Below are positions 43,434 to 53,902 of a DNA stretch of 64,000 nt, one piece after another. This DNA is from Pantoea rwandensis (GTDB lineage: Bacteria > Pseudomonadota > Gammaproteobacteria > Enterobacterales > Enterobacteriaceae): assembly GCF_000759475.1 (NCBI RefSeq), contig NZ_CP009454.1:558001-622000 (forward strand), read 5' to 3'. A program made the position numbers and the translations under genes. Numbering within the stretch: the first letter of the stretch is position 1; every line of letters begins with the position of its first letter. Below the pieces are notes generated by a model, which worked only from the letters and a program-made list of their open reading frames with translations, did not search any database and was not told the DNA's origin.

Positions 43434-44868
43434 AACTGGCGTCCTGGCTTTGTGTCGCTTCTTGTTGAGATGAGTGGTTTTGGTGTCTATAGATCAGTGA
43501 AGTAAGAACGGCTGGAACAACTATTGCGACCAGCGTTGCTACGGCAAATACACCCCAAAACTGCGGTTTAATTGAGAGGATGCCGGGTAGGCCACCAACG
43601 CCAATTCCGTTGGCATTCACGCCATAAAGGCCACACAACAGTGCCGCAAGAGCGGAGCCGACCATGGCACAGAGCATGGGATAACGGTATTTAAGGTTGA
43701 TGCCGTACATCGCGGGTTCAGTGACACCCAGATAGGCGGAGATAGCGGCTGGAACGGAAACTTCGCGCTCTTTCTGTTTTTTACTGATTAAAATAATTCC
43801 AACAAAGGCAGAAGCTTGGGCGATATTTGAAAGAGCAATCAATGGCCATAATGGCGTTCCTCCCGTGCTTTGCAGCATTTGCATGTCAATCGCCAGTGTG
43901 GTTTGGTGCACGCCAGTGATAACCAGAGGAGCATAAAGAAAGCCGAAAAGCGCAGCGCCAATAGGTGCGAAGGTACCGGACATGACGCTTTTCACGCCCC
44001 AGGCAACCGCATCGCCCAACATGCGTCCGAAAGGACCGATTAGGGCATGAGCCAGAAATACCGTCAGGAGTAAGGTAGTGACGGGCACAATGACCAGATG
44101 CAGGAAATTTGGGATGACTTTTTTGAATTGATTTTCAATGAAGGCAAGGGCGAGGCCCGCAAGCATGGAAGGAATAACCTGAGCTTGATAACCTACTTTC
44201 TCGACAGTAAACCAACCAAGATTCCATACTTCAGGTATTTGCTGTCCCAGGCCATAGGCGTTCATGAGCTGGGGTGAGACCAGCGTAATGCCTAGCACAA
44301 TACCCAGTATTTCCGTGCCTCCCATCTTTTTAACCGTTGACCAGCACACGGCAACAGGCAGGAACATGAAGATAGCTTCGCCCGGCAGCCAGAGCAGGTC
44401 ATACAGTGTTTGCCAGATAGGGGAGATTTGCGCCAGTGTCTTTCCGTTACTGACTGGAATATCACCAATAATGTTACGAAAACCGAGAATCAGTCCCCCG
44501 CTGATCAATGCGGGTAGCAGGGGAAAAAATATTTCTGCGAAATGTGAAATAGCGCGTTCAAACGCGCTCATATTTTTACGTGCGGCAACCTTCACCGCGT
44601 CTTTATTTTGATTATGGCTACCCGTAAGGTGCATTAATACACTGTAGTAATCCCCAACATCCGTACCGATGACCACCTGAAATTGCCCGGCATTAGTGAA
44701 GCAACCTTTGACCATCGGTAAACTTTCTATTTTTTCTGGAAATGCCAAACCGGGATCGTTTAAGACAAAACGCAGTCGTGTAATACAGTGACTCACACTC
44801 GCTATATTGTATTTTCCACCTACAAATTCAATTAAGCACTCAACATCCTGTTGTTTGTCTTTGCTCAT
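43417..44868 (-). CDS. treB: trehalose-specific PTS transporter subunit IIBC
   Basis: This 483-residue inner membrane permease phosphorylates trehalose during uptake. The IIB domain has its phospho-cysteine at Cys28 in IASVSHCITRLRF. The IIC domain follows with about ten membrane segments and the conserved FAPIGAALFGFLYAPLVITGVHQT and AYLGVTEPAMYGIN segments. No IIA domain is fused, so IIA of glucose (Crr) is expected to serve, as in E. coli. The charged tail (HQNHSSQQEATQSQD) is variable. TreR operators lie about 100-155 bases upstream. Confidence 0.96.
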
Positions 44869-44969
44869 TTTGTTTAGCCTTTAGCTCTAGAGTTTAATCA
44901 CGGCTAAAAAGGCATGTCTCCTTTCTAACCCTCTGGCGCAGACAATACACAAACAAAAATGGTTAAGTC

Positions 44970-45024
44970 TGGGAACGTTCCCATTAATGTGCTGTTATTC
45001 ACAAACTTTTTGGGAACGTTCCCA
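44970..45024. promoter_or_regulatory. two TreR operators upstream of treB
   Basis: The 14-base palindrome TGGGAACGTTCCCA occurs identically at 44970-44983 and 45011-45024. The centres are 41 bases apart, about four helical turns. The GGGAACGTTCCC core is the known enterobacterial TreR operator. The spacing would allow cooperative binding or looping. Confidence 0.9.
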
Positions 45025-45028
45025 AGTT

Positions 45029-45044
45029 TGTGTTTGTGATCACA
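45029..45044. promoter_or_regulatory. candidate CRP site of the tre operon
   Basis: TGTGT-N6-TCACA (45029-45044) fits the CRP consensus TGTGA-N6-TCACA with one mismatch. It sits five bases from the distal TreR operator, upstream of treB on the minus strand. Catabolite control is expected for a PTS sugar operon. Confidence 0.6.
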
Positions 45045-45067
45045 GTGGCATTGCAATGAAAGTGGCG

Positions 45068-46024
45068 TTACTCAGGTAAACCTAGCGTCGCAGAAATCAC
45101 ATGCTGAAGGGGGGGGGAGTTGCCCAAAAGCTGAGAGATGAGTTGTTTAACCGCCACTTCTCCGCTATCTCGATAACCCGGTTGTACAGATAGGGTGTTT
45201 GGAAAAAGAAAATTTAACAGAGGATGACTTCCAACGCAGCACACTTGAATAGCGCTGATACCCTGTAATTGTAGGTACTTATGCACGCCTAATGCAATGG
45301 TGTCTGTAGCACAAATCACCGCTTGAGTGTCCGGTTTTAGCACCTGGGAGGTTAAATCAAATCCGCTTTGATGGCTCAGATTGCCTAAGGCTATCGACAC
45401 GTCTAAACCGTGTTCACGGCACTGGTTTATATAGGCTTCGGAACGTTGCTGACCGGTGGTTGCGTCCTCTGCTTCAACTCCAATATAGCTGATATTCTTA
45501 ATTTTTCTTTTAATGAGCTGTTCCATTAACAGCTCGACAGCGCCAGCATTGTCATATTCTACGGAGGATATTCCCGGCATCGAACGTGCAACCATGACCA
45601 TTTTGTGGTGCCACTGCGTAAACATGCTGATATCTAATCCGGAAAAGCCGAAGAGAATCAGACCGTCAATGTTGCGCCTCTCCAGTACCTGCAGATGTTC
45701 AGCAACCCGGTCAGTACAGAATTGGCTCTCAAGCACAATCGGGTCATAGCCTTGCTGATAAAGCATAGGAAGCATGGCGCGTACAGATTGGTTTTCTGAG
45801 GGGGAGTCCAATCGTGAAACAATTATTGCGACGATCTTATCGCTCCCTCCCCGCATGGATCGGGCCGATTTTGAAGGGCTGAAATTCTGATCCTGAACGA
45901 CTTTAAGAACTTTTAGGCGGGTCGACTCACTGACACCCTCTTCATTATTGATTACGCGCGAAACGGTAGATTTACCTACTCCGCTAAGACGGGCGATATC
46001 TTTAATGGTGAGACGGTTTTGCAT
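45068..46024 (-). CDS. treR: trehalose operon repressor TreR (LacI family)
   Basis: This 318-residue LacI-type repressor binds trehalose-6-phosphate in E. coli. The N-terminal HTH is LTIKDIARLSGVGKSTVSRVINNEEGVSESTR (residues 5-36), followed by a hinge and the periplasmic-binding-protein fold (VAIIVSRLDSPSENQSVRAMLPMLYQQGY, ICATDTIALGVHKYL). A run of nine C residues in codons 303-306 makes the last dozen residues vulnerable to slippage. It is upstream of treB on the same strand with its own promoter region, as in E. coli. Confidence 0.94.
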   Translation of the reverse strand: MQNRLTIKDIARLSGVGKSTVSRVINNEEGVSESTRLKVLKVVQDQNFSPSKSARSMRGGSDKIVAIIVSRLDSPSENQSVRAMLPMLYQQGYDPIVLESQFCTDRVAEHLQVLERRNIDGLILFGFSGLDISMFTQWHHKMVMVARSMPGISSVEYDNAGAVELLMEQLIKRKIKNISYIGVEAEDATTGQQRSEAYINQCREHGLDVSIALGNLSHQSGFDLTSQVLKPDTQAVICATDTIALGVHKYLQLQGISAIQVCCVGSHPLLNFLFPNTLSVQPGYRDSGEVAVKQLISQLLGNSPPLQHVISATLGLPE

Positions 46025-46165
46025 AATTTCGAGTAACTACAGTCAATGAGAAATGCGCTTATTGTAAGCGCACCTTATTCTGTTACACACTATTTTTAAA
46101 ATTAGTCCTATATATTTGCTCATTTTGTGCCAAAGAACATGTAAGTTAAGAAGCAACTCAACACT

Positions 46166-46188
46166 CAAGCCCCCTGTTAAGGGGCTTG
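46166..46188. terminator. hairpin between treR and yicC
   Basis: The eight-base stem CAAGCCCC/GGGGCTTG (46166-46173 and 46181-46188) has a 7-base loop. The T tract on the minus strand is poor (AGTGTTGAGTT), so it may be a weak end for yicC. Confidence 0.5.
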
Positions 46189-46205
46189 ATCGCTGTCAGG
46201 CAGTA

Positions 46206-47069
46206 TTACTCAATATTTTGAATCTGCTCGCGCATCTGTTCAATCAACACCTTCAGCTCGATAGCTGACGCCGTGATATCGGCATTGATCGACTTAGAGG
46301 CCAGTGTGTTCGACTCACGGTTGAACTCTTGCATCATAAAGTCGAGACGGCGGCCAACCGCTTCTTTCTTCTTCAGGATGTTATAGGTCTCTTTGACGTG
46401 CGCATCCAGACGATCCAGCTCTTCCGCTACATCAATGCGCTGCGCCATCATGACGAGTTCTTGCTCAAGGCGCGTATTTTCCAGCTGCACTTCCGCTTCT
46501 TTCAGTTTACTGACCAGACGTTCACGCTGCCACTTCACCACATCCGGCATCTGCGCACGGACTTTGCTGACTTCCAGCGACACGCCTTCTAAACGCTGCT
46601 CAATCAGGGTTTTGAGCGCAGTGCCTTCGCTTTCACGAGCAATGATGAAGTCATCCAGTGCGCCGTCGAGTGCGGTCAGCAGTTCGGTATTGATAGCATC
46701 CAGATCCTGTTCCTGAGCTGACATCACGCCTGGCCAGCGCAGAATATCCAGCGGATTGATCGCGCCTTCATCGGTCTGCATCTTCACCCAGTTGGCGGAA
46801 CGCACCAGCTGTTTCGCCAACGCCTCATTCAGTTGCAGCTCACCTTGCGCACTGGGGTCGGCATCAAAGCGCAGGTTGCACTCGATTTTACCGCGCGTCA
46901 GGCGATTACGGATTCGCTCGCGAATCACCGGCTCCAGGCTACGAAATTGTTCCGGCAGACGGATGTAGGTTTCCAGATAGCGTTGGTTTACCGAACGGAT
47001 TTCCCAGGCTGCGCTGCCCCAGTGGCCTTTTGCTTCGCGGCGGGCGTAAGCGGTCATGCTGCGGATCAT
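46206..47069 (-). CDS. yicC: endoribonuclease YicC
   Basis: This 287-residue YicC-family RNase in E. coli takes part in small RNA degradation (RyhB). The N-terminal MIRSMTAYARREAKGHWGSAAWEIRSVNQRYLE and C-terminal KKKEAVGRRLDFMMQEFNRESNTLASKS (DUF1732 portion) are highly conserved. The middle is helical coiled-coil. The start at 47069 matches the family, and the 41-residue upstream extension is spurious. It is divergent from a lipoprotein gene here, not directly from rph as in E. coli. Confidence 0.95.
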   Translation of the reverse strand: MIRSMTAYARREAKGHWGSAAWEIRSVNQRYLETYIRLPEQFRSLEPVIRERIRNRLTRGKIECNLRFDADPSAQGELQLNEALAKQLVRSANWVKMQTDEGAINPLDILRWPGVMSAQEQDLDAINTELLTALDGALDDFIIARESEGTALKTLIEQRLEGVSLEVSKVRAQMPDVVKWQRERLVSKLKEAEVQLENTRLEQELVMMAQRIDVAEELDRLDAHVKETYNILKKKEAVGRRLDFMMQEFNRESNTLASKSINADITASAIELKVLIEQMREQIQNIE

Positions 47070-47243
47070 AAGCTTGTACTCATTTTCAGGAATGTTCCTC
47101 GCATTATAGTGATGGCAGCCAAACCATGATAGGCATAAGCGCAATGAGCTAACGCAGCGCGCAACTTTCGGTGAAAAGGATGACGTATCCACCTTTCACA
47201 CCCTATGATGTCCTGTGTGATACCTAAACAGTCTGAGGCTATG

Positions 47244-47687
47244 ATGCTGAATAAATTGGCGATGCCGTTGGCGTTCGTCTTCTTTCTGGCCGGATGCCAG
47301 ACAACCGCTGCACCTCCTGAACAGATCCCACCGAATACCGCTCCTGTTGCTGTGTGCGGCTCAGGGGACATCATGATGCAAACCACCCTGTGGTTCGGGA
47401 TGAACAAGCCGAAAGGCGGCGTTATCAGCAGCAGCGAATGGCAGCAATTTGTTGATAATGATGTCACACCACGATTCAAAGACGGGCTTTCAGTGTATGA
47501 CGGTAAAGGCCAGTGGCTGGGAGAGGGTGGAAAGCTGGCGCGTGAAAACAGCAAAGCGTTAATGCTGATACATCAGCCGGACCGTGCAAGTTCTGACAGC
47601 ATCAATGCGCTGCGCGACATTTATAAAAAGCGCTTCGATCAGGAGTCGGTGATGCGTGTCGATTCACTGGTGTGTGTCGCGTTCTAA
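47244..47687 (+). CDS. DUF3574 domain lipoprotein
   Basis: This 147-residue protein has a lipoprotein signal (MLNKLAMPLAFVFFLAGC, lipobox LAGC with Cys18). A DUF3574 domain follows (TTLWFGMNKPKGGVISSSEWQQFVDNDVTPRFKDGLSVYDGKGQWLGEGG...ALMLIHQ). The residue after the Cys is Gln, which favours outer-membrane sorting. No function is known for the family. Of the two adjacent ATGs (47241 and 47244) the second has GAGG five bases upstream. It stands alone between yicC and nupC. Confidence 0.8.
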   Translation: MLNKLAMPLAFVFFLAGCQTTAAPPEQIPPNTAPVAVCGSGDIMMQTTLWFGMNKPKGGVISSSEWQQFVDNDVTPRFKDGLSVYDGKGQWLGEGGKLARENSKALMLIHQPDRASSDSINALRDIYKKRFDQESVMRVDSLVCVAF

Positions 47688-47754
47688 AGCAGAACAGAGC
47701 CGCTTTGATGGGCGCGGCCCAGTAAAGAGCGGCTAACTGGCCGCTCCGCTGTGA

Positions 47755-48942
47755 TTAAATGAACAATCCTGCAAACGCGGCTGACAGCAGGCTCACTAGC
47801 GTGGAACCATAAACCAGCTTCCAGCCAAAGCGCGATACCACATTGCCCTGGCGCTCATTCAGTCCTTTAATCGCTCCCGCCACGATGCCAATTGAGGCAA
47901 AGTTAGCAAATGACACTAAAAACACGGACAGAATGCCGAGACCGCGCGGTGACATTTCCGCAGCGACTTTCTTCAGCTCAATCATGGCCACAAATTCATT
48001 GGCCACCAGTTTGGTCGCCATGATGCTTGCCGCTTGCAGGGCTTCGGCAGAAGGAATGCCAATCAACCACGCAAACGGATAGAAGACATAGCCAAGCAGT
48101 TGCTGGAAGCTGTAGCCAAATACCGCGGCAAACAGAGCGTTAATGGCGGCGATCAGGGCGATAAAACCAATCAACATCGCCAGAATAATCATCGCCACTT
48201 TAAAACCTGCCAGAATGTACTCGCCCAGCATCTCAAAGAAGCTCTGATCCTCGTGCAGCTTATCCAGTGCAATGTGTTCTTCATTTTCCGGGCGTGTCGG
48301 ATTGATGATCGACAGAATAATAAAGGTACTGAACATATTCAGTAGCAGTGCGGCAACCACATATTTTGCATCAATCATCGACATGTAAGCACCGACAATC
48401 GATAGCGACACCGTCGACATCGCGGTCGCGGCCATGGTGTACATGCGCGGTGCGGAGATATCGCCGAGGATACCTTTATAGGCGATGAAGTTCTCCGATT
48501 GACCCAGAATCAGCGTACTCACGGCATTGAATGATTCGAGTTTGCCCATCCCGTTCACCTTCGACAGCAGGGTACCGACCAGACGAATCAACAACGGCAG
48601 AATACGCCAGTGCTGCAAGATGCCGATCAGGGCGGAGATGAACACAATCGGACAGAGCACGCCGAGGAAAATAAACGCCAGTCCCTGTTTCGCCATATTG
48701 CCGAACACAAAATCGGTACCTTGTGCAGCAAAGGTCAATAAGGTTTCAAAGAAGCCGCCGACAGCGGTCACCACAGACTGGCCGCCCGCAGAATGCAGGA
48801 AGAACCAACCCAGTGCCGCTTCAACCACCAGCAATTGAATAATAAAGCGCGGGCGAATCAGTTTGCGGTCATGGCTGACCAAAAGCGCAAGGGCAAAGAT
48901 CACCACCAGCGCCAGCAGGAAATGGAGTATTGCTGTCATCAT
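47755..48942 (-). CDS. nupC: nucleoside:proton symporter NupC (CNT family)
   Basis: This 395-residue inner membrane concentrative nucleoside transporter is very similar to E. coli NupC. It shows [84 protein letters not shown], and [15 protein letters not shown] near the transport site. About eight to ten membrane segments are visible. Starts at 48942 or 48939 are equivalent, and the longer open frame is unsupported. It is divergent from rph, an arrangement unlike E. coli. Confidence 0.9.
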   Translation of the reverse strand: MMTAILHFLLALVVIFALALLVSHDRKLIRPRFIIQLLVVEAALGWFFLHSAGGQSVVTAVGGFFETLLTFAAQGTDFVFGNMAKQGLAFIFLGVLCPIVFISALIGILQHWRILPLLIRLVGTLLSKVNGMGKLESFNAVSTLILGQSENFIAYKGILGDISAPRMYTMAATAMSTVSLSIVGAYMSMIDAKYVVAALLLNMFSTFIILSIINPTRPENEEHIALDKLHEDQSFFEMLGEYILAGFKVAMIILAMLIGFIALIAAINALFAAVFGYSFQQLLGYVFYPFAWLIGIPSAEALQAASIMATKLVANEFVAMIELKKVAAEMSPRGLGILSVFLVSFANFASIGIVAGAIKGLNERQGNVVSRFGWKLVYGSTLVSLLSAAFAGLFI

Positions 48943-49085
48943 TTGTCTTTTTATGAGAGGAAAGGGCGCATTTAGCCACAGCTGAGGCGAAATTTCATCC
49001 GGGAAAAGTGACGCATGTAGGCAGGACAGCCGCGCACGAAGTCCGTATAATGCGCAGCCAAACCTAAGTAAGCCGGAGAGAAACC

Positions 49086-49802
49086 ATGCGTCCAGCAGGC
49101 CGTAACGCATCTGAAGTGCGTCCCGTCACCCTCACTCGTCACTACACCAAACATGCAGAAGGATCCGTGCTGGTTGAGTTCGGTGAAACCAAAGTGCTGT
49201 GCACCGCCACCGTTGAAGAGGGTGTGCCACGTTTCCTCAAAGGCAAAGGTCAGGGCTGGGTCACTGCGGAATATGGCATGTTGCCGCGTTCCACCCACAG
49301 CCGTATGGCGCGCGAAGCGGCCAAAGGTAAGCAAGGTGGCCGTACGCTGGAGATTCAACGTCTGATTGCTCGCTCGCTGCGTGCCGCGGTGGATTTGGAT
49401 GCGCTGGGCGAGTTCACCATCACACTGGACTGCGACGTGATTCAGGCCGACGGTGGCACGCGTACGGCGTCGATTACCGGTGCATGCGTCGCGTTAGCCG
49501 ATGCGTTGAATGCGCTGGTTGCGGCGGGCAAGTTAAAAGCCAGCCCGTTAAAAGGCATGGTGGCGGCAATTTCGGTCGGTATCGTTGGCGGTGAAGCGCT
49601 GTGCGATCTGGAGTACGTGGAAGATTCTGCGGCTGAAACCGATATGAACGTCGTCATGACTGAAGATGGCCGCATGATTGAAGTGCAGGGCACCGCCGAA
49701 GGCGAGCCGTTCAGCCATGAGGAATTACTGCAGCTACTGGCGCTGGCGCGAGGCGGCATTGAGCAGTTGATTCAGGCGCAAAAAGCAGCGCTAACAAATT
49801 GA
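49086..49802 (+). CDS. rph: ribonuclease PH
   Basis: This phosphorolytic 3'-5' exoribonuclease trims tRNA precursors. The 238 residues carry the PDX core ([51 protein letters not shown]), and the frame is intact, unlike the frameshifted E. coli K-12 allele. GGAGAG lies upstream of the ATG. It precedes pyrE by 49 bases that contain the UTP-sensitive attenuator, and rph translation is part of that control in E. coli. Confidence 0.98.
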   Translation: MRPAGRNASEVRPVTLTRHYTKHAEGSVLVEFGETKVLCTATVEEGVPRFLKGKGQGWVTAEYGMLPRSTHSRMAREAAKGKQGGRTLEIQRLIARSLRAAVDLDALGEFTITLDCDVIQADGGTRTASITGACVALADALNALVAAGKLKASPLKGMVAAISVGIVGGEALCDLEYVEDSAAETDMNVVMTEDGRMIEVQGTAEGEPFSHEELLQLLALARGGIEQLIQAQKAALTN

Positions 49803-49808
49803 TATAAC

Positions 49809-49835
49809 AGGCGACCATAGAGTCGCCTTTTCTTT
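49809..49835 (+). terminator. pyrE attenuator
   Basis: The seven-base stem AGGCGAC/GTCGCCT (49809-49815 and 49822-49828) is followed by a T-rich tail (TTTCTTTATTT), between the rph stop and pyrE. In E. coli, low UTP couples ribosome movement on rph to transcription and prevents termination here. The geometry (terminator just after the rph stop) is conserved. Confidence 0.9.
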
Positions 49836-49851
49836 ATTTGAGGAGTGAGAA

Positions 49852-50493
49852 ATGAAAGCCTGGCAGCGTCAGTTTATTGAATTCGCCCTGAACAAAGGGG
49901 TGCTGAAGTTTGGTGAGTTCACCCTGAAATCGGGTCGTAAAAGCCCGTACTTCTTTAATGCCGGTTTATTCAATACCGGCCGTGACTTAGCGCTGCTGGG
50001 ACGTTTCTATGCGCAGGCGCTGGTGGATGGCGGCGTTGACTTTGATCTGCTGTTTGGCCCGGCCTACAAAGGGATTCCGATTGCCACCACCACGGCCGTC
50101 GCACTGGCCGATCATCATGATCGCGATGTGCCTTACTGCTTCAATCGTAAAGAAGCCAAAGACCACGGTGAAGGCGGCTTGCTGGTCGGTAGCCCGCTGC
50201 AGGGTAAGGTGATGCTGGTGGATGATGTGATCACCGCGGGTACCGCCATTCGTGAATCAATGGATATCATCAGCGCGCACAATGCCACATTGGCGGGCGT
50301 CATGATTTCGCTGGATCGCCAGGAGCGCGGCCGTGGTGATATCTCCGCCATTCAGGAAGTGGAACGTGACTATCAGTGCAAGGTCACGGCGATCATTACG
50401 CTCGCGGAACTGATTGATTATCTGGAAGAGAAGCCGGAAATGGCAGACCATCTGGCGAAAGTGCGGGCGTATCGTAAAGAGTACGGTATTTAA
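49852..50493 (+). CDS. pyrE: orotate phosphoribosyltransferase
   Basis: This enzyme converts orotate and PRPP to orotidine monophosphate in pyrimidine synthesis. The 213 residues include the flexible loop [13 protein letters not shown] (residue ~100) and the PRPP motif [17 protein letters not shown]. The N-terminus [29 protein letters not shown] is typical. It is controlled by the upstream attenuator. slmA follows on the opposite strand. Confidence 0.98.
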   Translation: MKAWQRQFIEFALNKGVLKFGEFTLKSGRKSPYFFNAGLFNTGRDLALLGRFYAQALVDGGVDFDLLFGPAYKGIPIATTTAVALADHHDRDVPYCFNRKEAKDHGEGGLLVGSPLQGKVMLVDDVITAGTAIRESMDIISAHNATLAGVMISLDRQERGRGDISAIQEVERDYQCKVTAIITLAELIDYLEEKPEMADHLAKVRAYRKEYGI

Positions 50494-50588
50494 CATCGCG
50501 GCTTTATCACGGTCGCCATCGCTGGCGACCGGATGATGAACCACGGTGCTTTATCGCGTACCCAATCATGGGCGCGCCTGATGAATCG

Positions 50589-51185
50589 CTACACTAACTG
50601 TGCCGCAATCAGTGGCCAGCGGCTCTCAAAATCAGCTGTTGGACGATAGCGGAATTCAGAACGCACATAGCGGGAAAGCAATCCTTCGCAGAACGCCAGT
50701 AATTGGCTCGCCAGCAGTGTTTCATCGGTCTGGAAACCTTCACCGTCACGCATTTTCTTCTCGCGCATCACCTGACGCAGTTGCACCTCGATGCGTTCGA
50801 ACAATTGGTTGATGCGCCCTTGCAGACGATCCTGTTCAAACATCAGCGCATGGCCGGTCAAAATGCGCGTCAGCCCCGGATTACGCTCACCAAATCCCAG
50901 AATCAGCTGCACGATTAAACGCAGTCGTGCGTGTGTTTCTTTCTCATCTTTCAGGATTAGATTGATGCGGGTAATCAGACTGTCTTCAATAAACTCGATC
51001 AGGCTGTCGAACATACGCGTTTTGCTCGGGAAGTGACGGTAGAGTGCCGCTTCCGAAACGCCTACATTGGCTGCCAGCTTGGCGGTGGTGATTCGCTGAC
51101 TGCCATCGCCCGACTCCAGCATTTGCGCTAGCGCCTGCAAAATCTCTTCGCGACGATTCCGTTTCGCGGCTTTTTTTTCTGCCAT
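50589..51185 (-). CDS. slmA: nucleoid occlusion factor SlmA
   Basis: This TetR-family DNA-binding protein blocks FtsZ ring assembly over the nucleoid by binding SBS sites. The HTH is [36 protein letters not shown] (residues 29-65). The 198 residues align with E. coli along the whole length. The start at 51185 ([16 protein letters not shown]) follows the family. It lies between pyrE (convergent) and dut. Confidence 0.97.
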   Translation of the reverse strand: MAEKKAAKRNRREEILQALAQMLESGDGSQRITTAKLAANVGVSEAALYRHFPSKTRMFDSLIEFIEDSLITRINLILKDEKETHARLRLIVQLILGFGERNPGLTRILTGHALMFEQDRLQGRINQLFERIEVQLRQVMREKKMRDGEGFQTDETLLASQLLAFCEGLLSRYVRSEFRYRPTADFESRWPLIAAQLV

Positions 51186-51300
51186 GACCTTCAAGACCCC
51201 TGAAATTCACCAAAAACAGGCAATACTGCCTCGTCAGCCACAAGCGGTTTGGCCCGTGGCGACGAGAGATAAAAAGATGGCTTGCGAAAAGTGTCGCGTG

Positions 51301-51759
51301 TTACTGACGACCAGAGTGGCCGAAACCGCCGGCGCCGCGATCGCTGGTGTCAAAATCTTCCACCAGGTTGAATTCGGCTTGTACCACAGGCACAAAGACC
51401 AGTTGTGCCAAACGGTCGCCAGGCTGCAGCGTAAAGCTATCCTGACCACGGTTCCAGACGGAGACCATCAATTGGCCCTGATAATCGGAGTCGATTAAGC
51501 CCACCAGGTTGCCCAGCACGATCCCATGCTTATGGCCCAGACCTGAGCGGGGCAAAATCACAGCGGCCAGCGCAGGGTCAGCAATGTGAATTGCCAGACC
51601 GGTTGGCACCAGCGTGGTCATGCCTGGGGAGATCTCCAGTGCACCATCAAGGCAAGCACGCAGATCGAGACCCGCAGAACCCGAGGTGGCATAAGTTGGC
51701 AGTGGGAATTCGTTACCCACGCGCGCATCCAGAATTTTAACGTCGATTTTTTTCATCAT
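51301..51759 (-). CDS. dut: dUTP diphosphatase
   Basis: This trimeric enzyme hydrolyses dUTP to dUMP, keeping uracil out of DNA. It shows motif 1 [10 protein letters not shown], motif 2 [11 protein letters not shown], motif 3 [19 protein letters not shown] and motif 5 at the C-terminus ([12 protein letters not shown]). The length is 152 residues from the ATG at 51759. It overlaps coaBC by 23 bases and is co-transcribed with it. Confidence 0.98.
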   Translation of the reverse strand: MMKKIDVKILDARVGNEFPLPTYATSGSAGLDLRACLDGALEISPGMTTLVPTGLAIHIADPALAAVILPRSGLGHKHGIVLGNLVGLIDSDYQGQLMVSVWNRGQDSFTLQPGDRLAQLVFVPVVQAEFNLVEDFDTSDRGAGGFGHSGRQ

Positions 51760-52957
51760 AACGGCTGACAATCTCGTCTATTAATTGTTGGCCAAGGAGC
51801 GTCTTATCACTGAGCGGTAAGACTTTCTCTCCTTCCTGCCAAAAAAGGTGAAGAGCATTGGTGTCGCTATTGAATCCCTGTCCTGCCTGCGCCACATCGT
51901 TCGCGCAGATTAGGTCCAGATTTTTTCGCACCCGTTTTTGCCGCGCGTATTCTTCCACATTCTGGGTTTCGGCAGCAAATCCCACCACATAAGGGCGATG
52001 TTTCTGCAATGCCGCTACGCCTGCGACAATATCCGGGTTCTTCACCAACTGCAGCGTGACGTTATCATCGCCACCCTGTTTTTTGATTTTCTCTGCGGCA
52101 ATGTTTGCCGCCCGGTAGTCTGCCACGGCAGCGCTGGCAATGAAAATATGTTGTTGGCTGATTTGCGCCATCACCGCCGCTTCCATTTCCAGTGCACTCC
52201 CCACATCAACGCGCGTGACGCCAGCGGGCGTGGGCAGTGTGACCGGGCCCGCCACCAGTGTCACCGTTGCGCCACGTTTTGCTGCTGCGGCGGCAATGGC
52301 GAACCCCATTTTACCGGAGCTGTGATTGCTAATGTAACGAACCGGGTCCAGCGCCTCACGGGTTGGACCGGCGGTGATCATAATGTTGAGATGTTGCAGA
52401 TCGTTGACGGGCGCGGCCCATTCCAGCGCATGGGCGACAATTGCCAGCGGATCAAGCATGCGGCCGGGGCCCACATCGCCGCAGGCCTGGCTGCCGCTGT
52501 CTGGCCCCCAAATCAGAACGCCTCGCTGATTGAGACGCTGAAGATTTTCCTGGGTGATCGGCGCGCGGTACATCTGTTGGTTCATGGCCGGCACGATCGC
52601 CAGAGGTGCTGCGCTGGCGATGCAGGCGGTGGTCACCAAATCGTTAGCCATCCCTGCCGTGATGCGTGCGATCAAATCGGCGGTCGCGGGGGCCAGTACA
52701 ATCAGATCAGCCCATTTCGCCAGCTCGATATGGCCCATCGCGGCTTCAGCAGCAGGGTCGAGTAAATCATCCAGCACCGGATATCCGGAAACGGCTTGTA
52801 AGCTGAGCGGGGTGATAAAGGCTTTCGCTGCATCAGTCATCATGACACGCACCTCTGCGCCACGATCGCGCAGACGACGAACCAACTCGGGTGTTTTATA
52901 AGCAGCAATACCGCCGCTGACGCCGAGCAGAATTTTTTTTCCGGCTAATCCCGTCAT
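51737..52957 (-). CDS. coaBC: bifunctional phosphopantothenoylcysteine decarboxylase/phosphopantothenate-cysteine ligase
   Basis: This enzyme catalyses two consecutive steps of coenzyme A synthesis. The N-terminal CoaC flavoprotein has [23 protein letters not shown] and the PAMNQQMY clamp. The C-terminal CoaB synthetase has [24 protein letters not shown]. The length of 406 residues equals E. coli. It is divergent from radC and runs into dut with overlapping ends. Confidence 0.98.
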   Translation of the reverse strand: MTGLAGKKILLGVSGGIAAYKTPELVRRLRDRGAEVRVMMTDAAKAFITPLSLQAVSGYPVLDDLLDPAAEAAMGHIELAKWADLIVLAPATADLIARITAGMANDLVTTACIASAAPLAIVPAMNQQMYRAPITQENLQRLNQRGVLIWGPDSGSQACGDVGPGRMLDPLAIVAHALEWAAPVNDLQHLNIMITAGPTREALDPVRYISNHSSGKMGFAIAAAAAKRGATVTLVAGPVTLPTPAGVTRVDVGSALEMEAAVMAQISQQHIFIASAAVADYRAANIAAEKIKKQGGDDNVTLQLVKNPDIVAGVAALQKHRPYVVGFAAETQNVEEYARQKRVRKNLDLICANDVAQAGQGFNSDTNALHLFWQEGEKVLPLSDKTLLGQQLIDEIVSRYDEKNRR

Positions 52958-53146
52958 GTTCTTTGCCTCAACTCAAAACGGATTGCCGCTGTGATGCGGC
53001 AGATGCAGGCAACTTTATCACAAAATCCATCGACCGCCTTTTCACGGCCTGCGCCCTTTGCGAGATGGCTCTGAAATCGCGACCGGTTTGCTGGTATGCC
53101 TCCTGGCAAATACGCACAATCGCCCTGACCCAGGAAGGAGAATGTC

Positions 53147-53803
53147 ATGACGGAACTGGCCCCACGAGAAAAACTGGCCATCACAGGCGCAGAATCATTG
53201 AGCGATGCAGAACTGCTGGCGATTTTTTTGCGCACCGGCAGCCACGGTATCCCGGTGATGGTACTGGCGCGACAAATGCTTAACGAGTTTGGCTCGCTAT
53301 ATCGCATCATGACGGCAAATGAAACAGAACTGAGCGTGATTAAAGGCGTAGGCACGGCCAAAATTACTCAACTGCATGCGGTTGCTGAACTGGGGCGACG
53401 TTTTTTCGCCAGTCAGCTGGCGCGAGAAAATGTGATGGAGAATCCACAGGTGACAAGGCATTACCTGCAAAGTGTGCTGGCGCATCAGGAGCGAGAAGTT
53501 TTTATGGCGCTGTTTTTGGATAATCAGCATCGGGTTCTGCAGGCGCAAAAAATGTTCAGCGGCAGTATTGCCAGTGTTGAAGTCCATCCACGTGAAATTG
53601 TGCGTGAAGCGTTAAAACTCAACGCGGCCGCCGTGATTCTGGCGCATAATCATCCCTCTGGCGTTGCTGAACCGAGCCGTGCCGATCGCGATATCACCGT
53701 TAAAGTCGGGCAGGCTTGCGCGCTGCTGAATATTCGCTTACTGGATCATTTGGTGATCGGTCATGGCGAGTTTACCTCTTTCGCAGAACGCGGATGGCTG
53801 TAA
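53147..53803 (+). CDS. radC: RadC family JAB/MPN domain protein
   Basis: This 218-residue protein has an N-terminal UPF0758 helix-hairpin-helix region (ETELSVIKGVGTAKITQLHAVAELGRR). The C-terminal JAB/MPN metalloprotease fold contains the HxH...D zinc motif in ILAHNHPSGVAEPSRADRDIT. The old DNA repair role was withdrawn, and its function remains open. AAGGAG precedes the ATG by seven bases. It sits upstream of rpmB, as in E. coli. Confidence 0.93.
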   Translation: MTELAPREKLAITGAESLSDAELLAIFLRTGSHGIPVMVLARQMLNEFGSLYRIMTANETELSVIKGVGTAKITQLHAVAELGRRFFASQLARENVMENPQVTRHYLQSVLAHQEREVFMALFLDNQHRVLQAQKMFSGSIASVEVHPREIVREALKLNAAAVILAHNHPSGVAEPSRADRDITVKVGQACALLNIRLLDHLVIGHGEFTSFAERGWL

Positions 53804-53873
53804 AACATCCGCCCGATTGAGCAGAAATGATGCATTTTCACGCGATCCATCGGGATCTTTATTTGTTCGGGAC

Positions 53874-53902
53874 TTGAGCACTCGGGCTGAGCGGCGTATA
53901 CT
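53874..53902 (+). promoter_or_regulatory. rpmB-rpmG promoter
   Basis: TTGAGC (53874-53879) and TATACT (53897-53902), separated by 17 bases, form a good sigma-70 promoter, with a predicted start near 53909. The resulting leader of about 138 bases before rpmB contains the pairing segments TTAGC/GCTAA and GGCC/GGCC (53938-53990). Confidence 0.75.

Noticed and set aside
51938..52765. 275-residue open frame antisense to coaBC
   Set aside because: It lies wholly inside coaBC, has a Cys/His-rich biased composition typical of antisense frames, and has no family resemblance.
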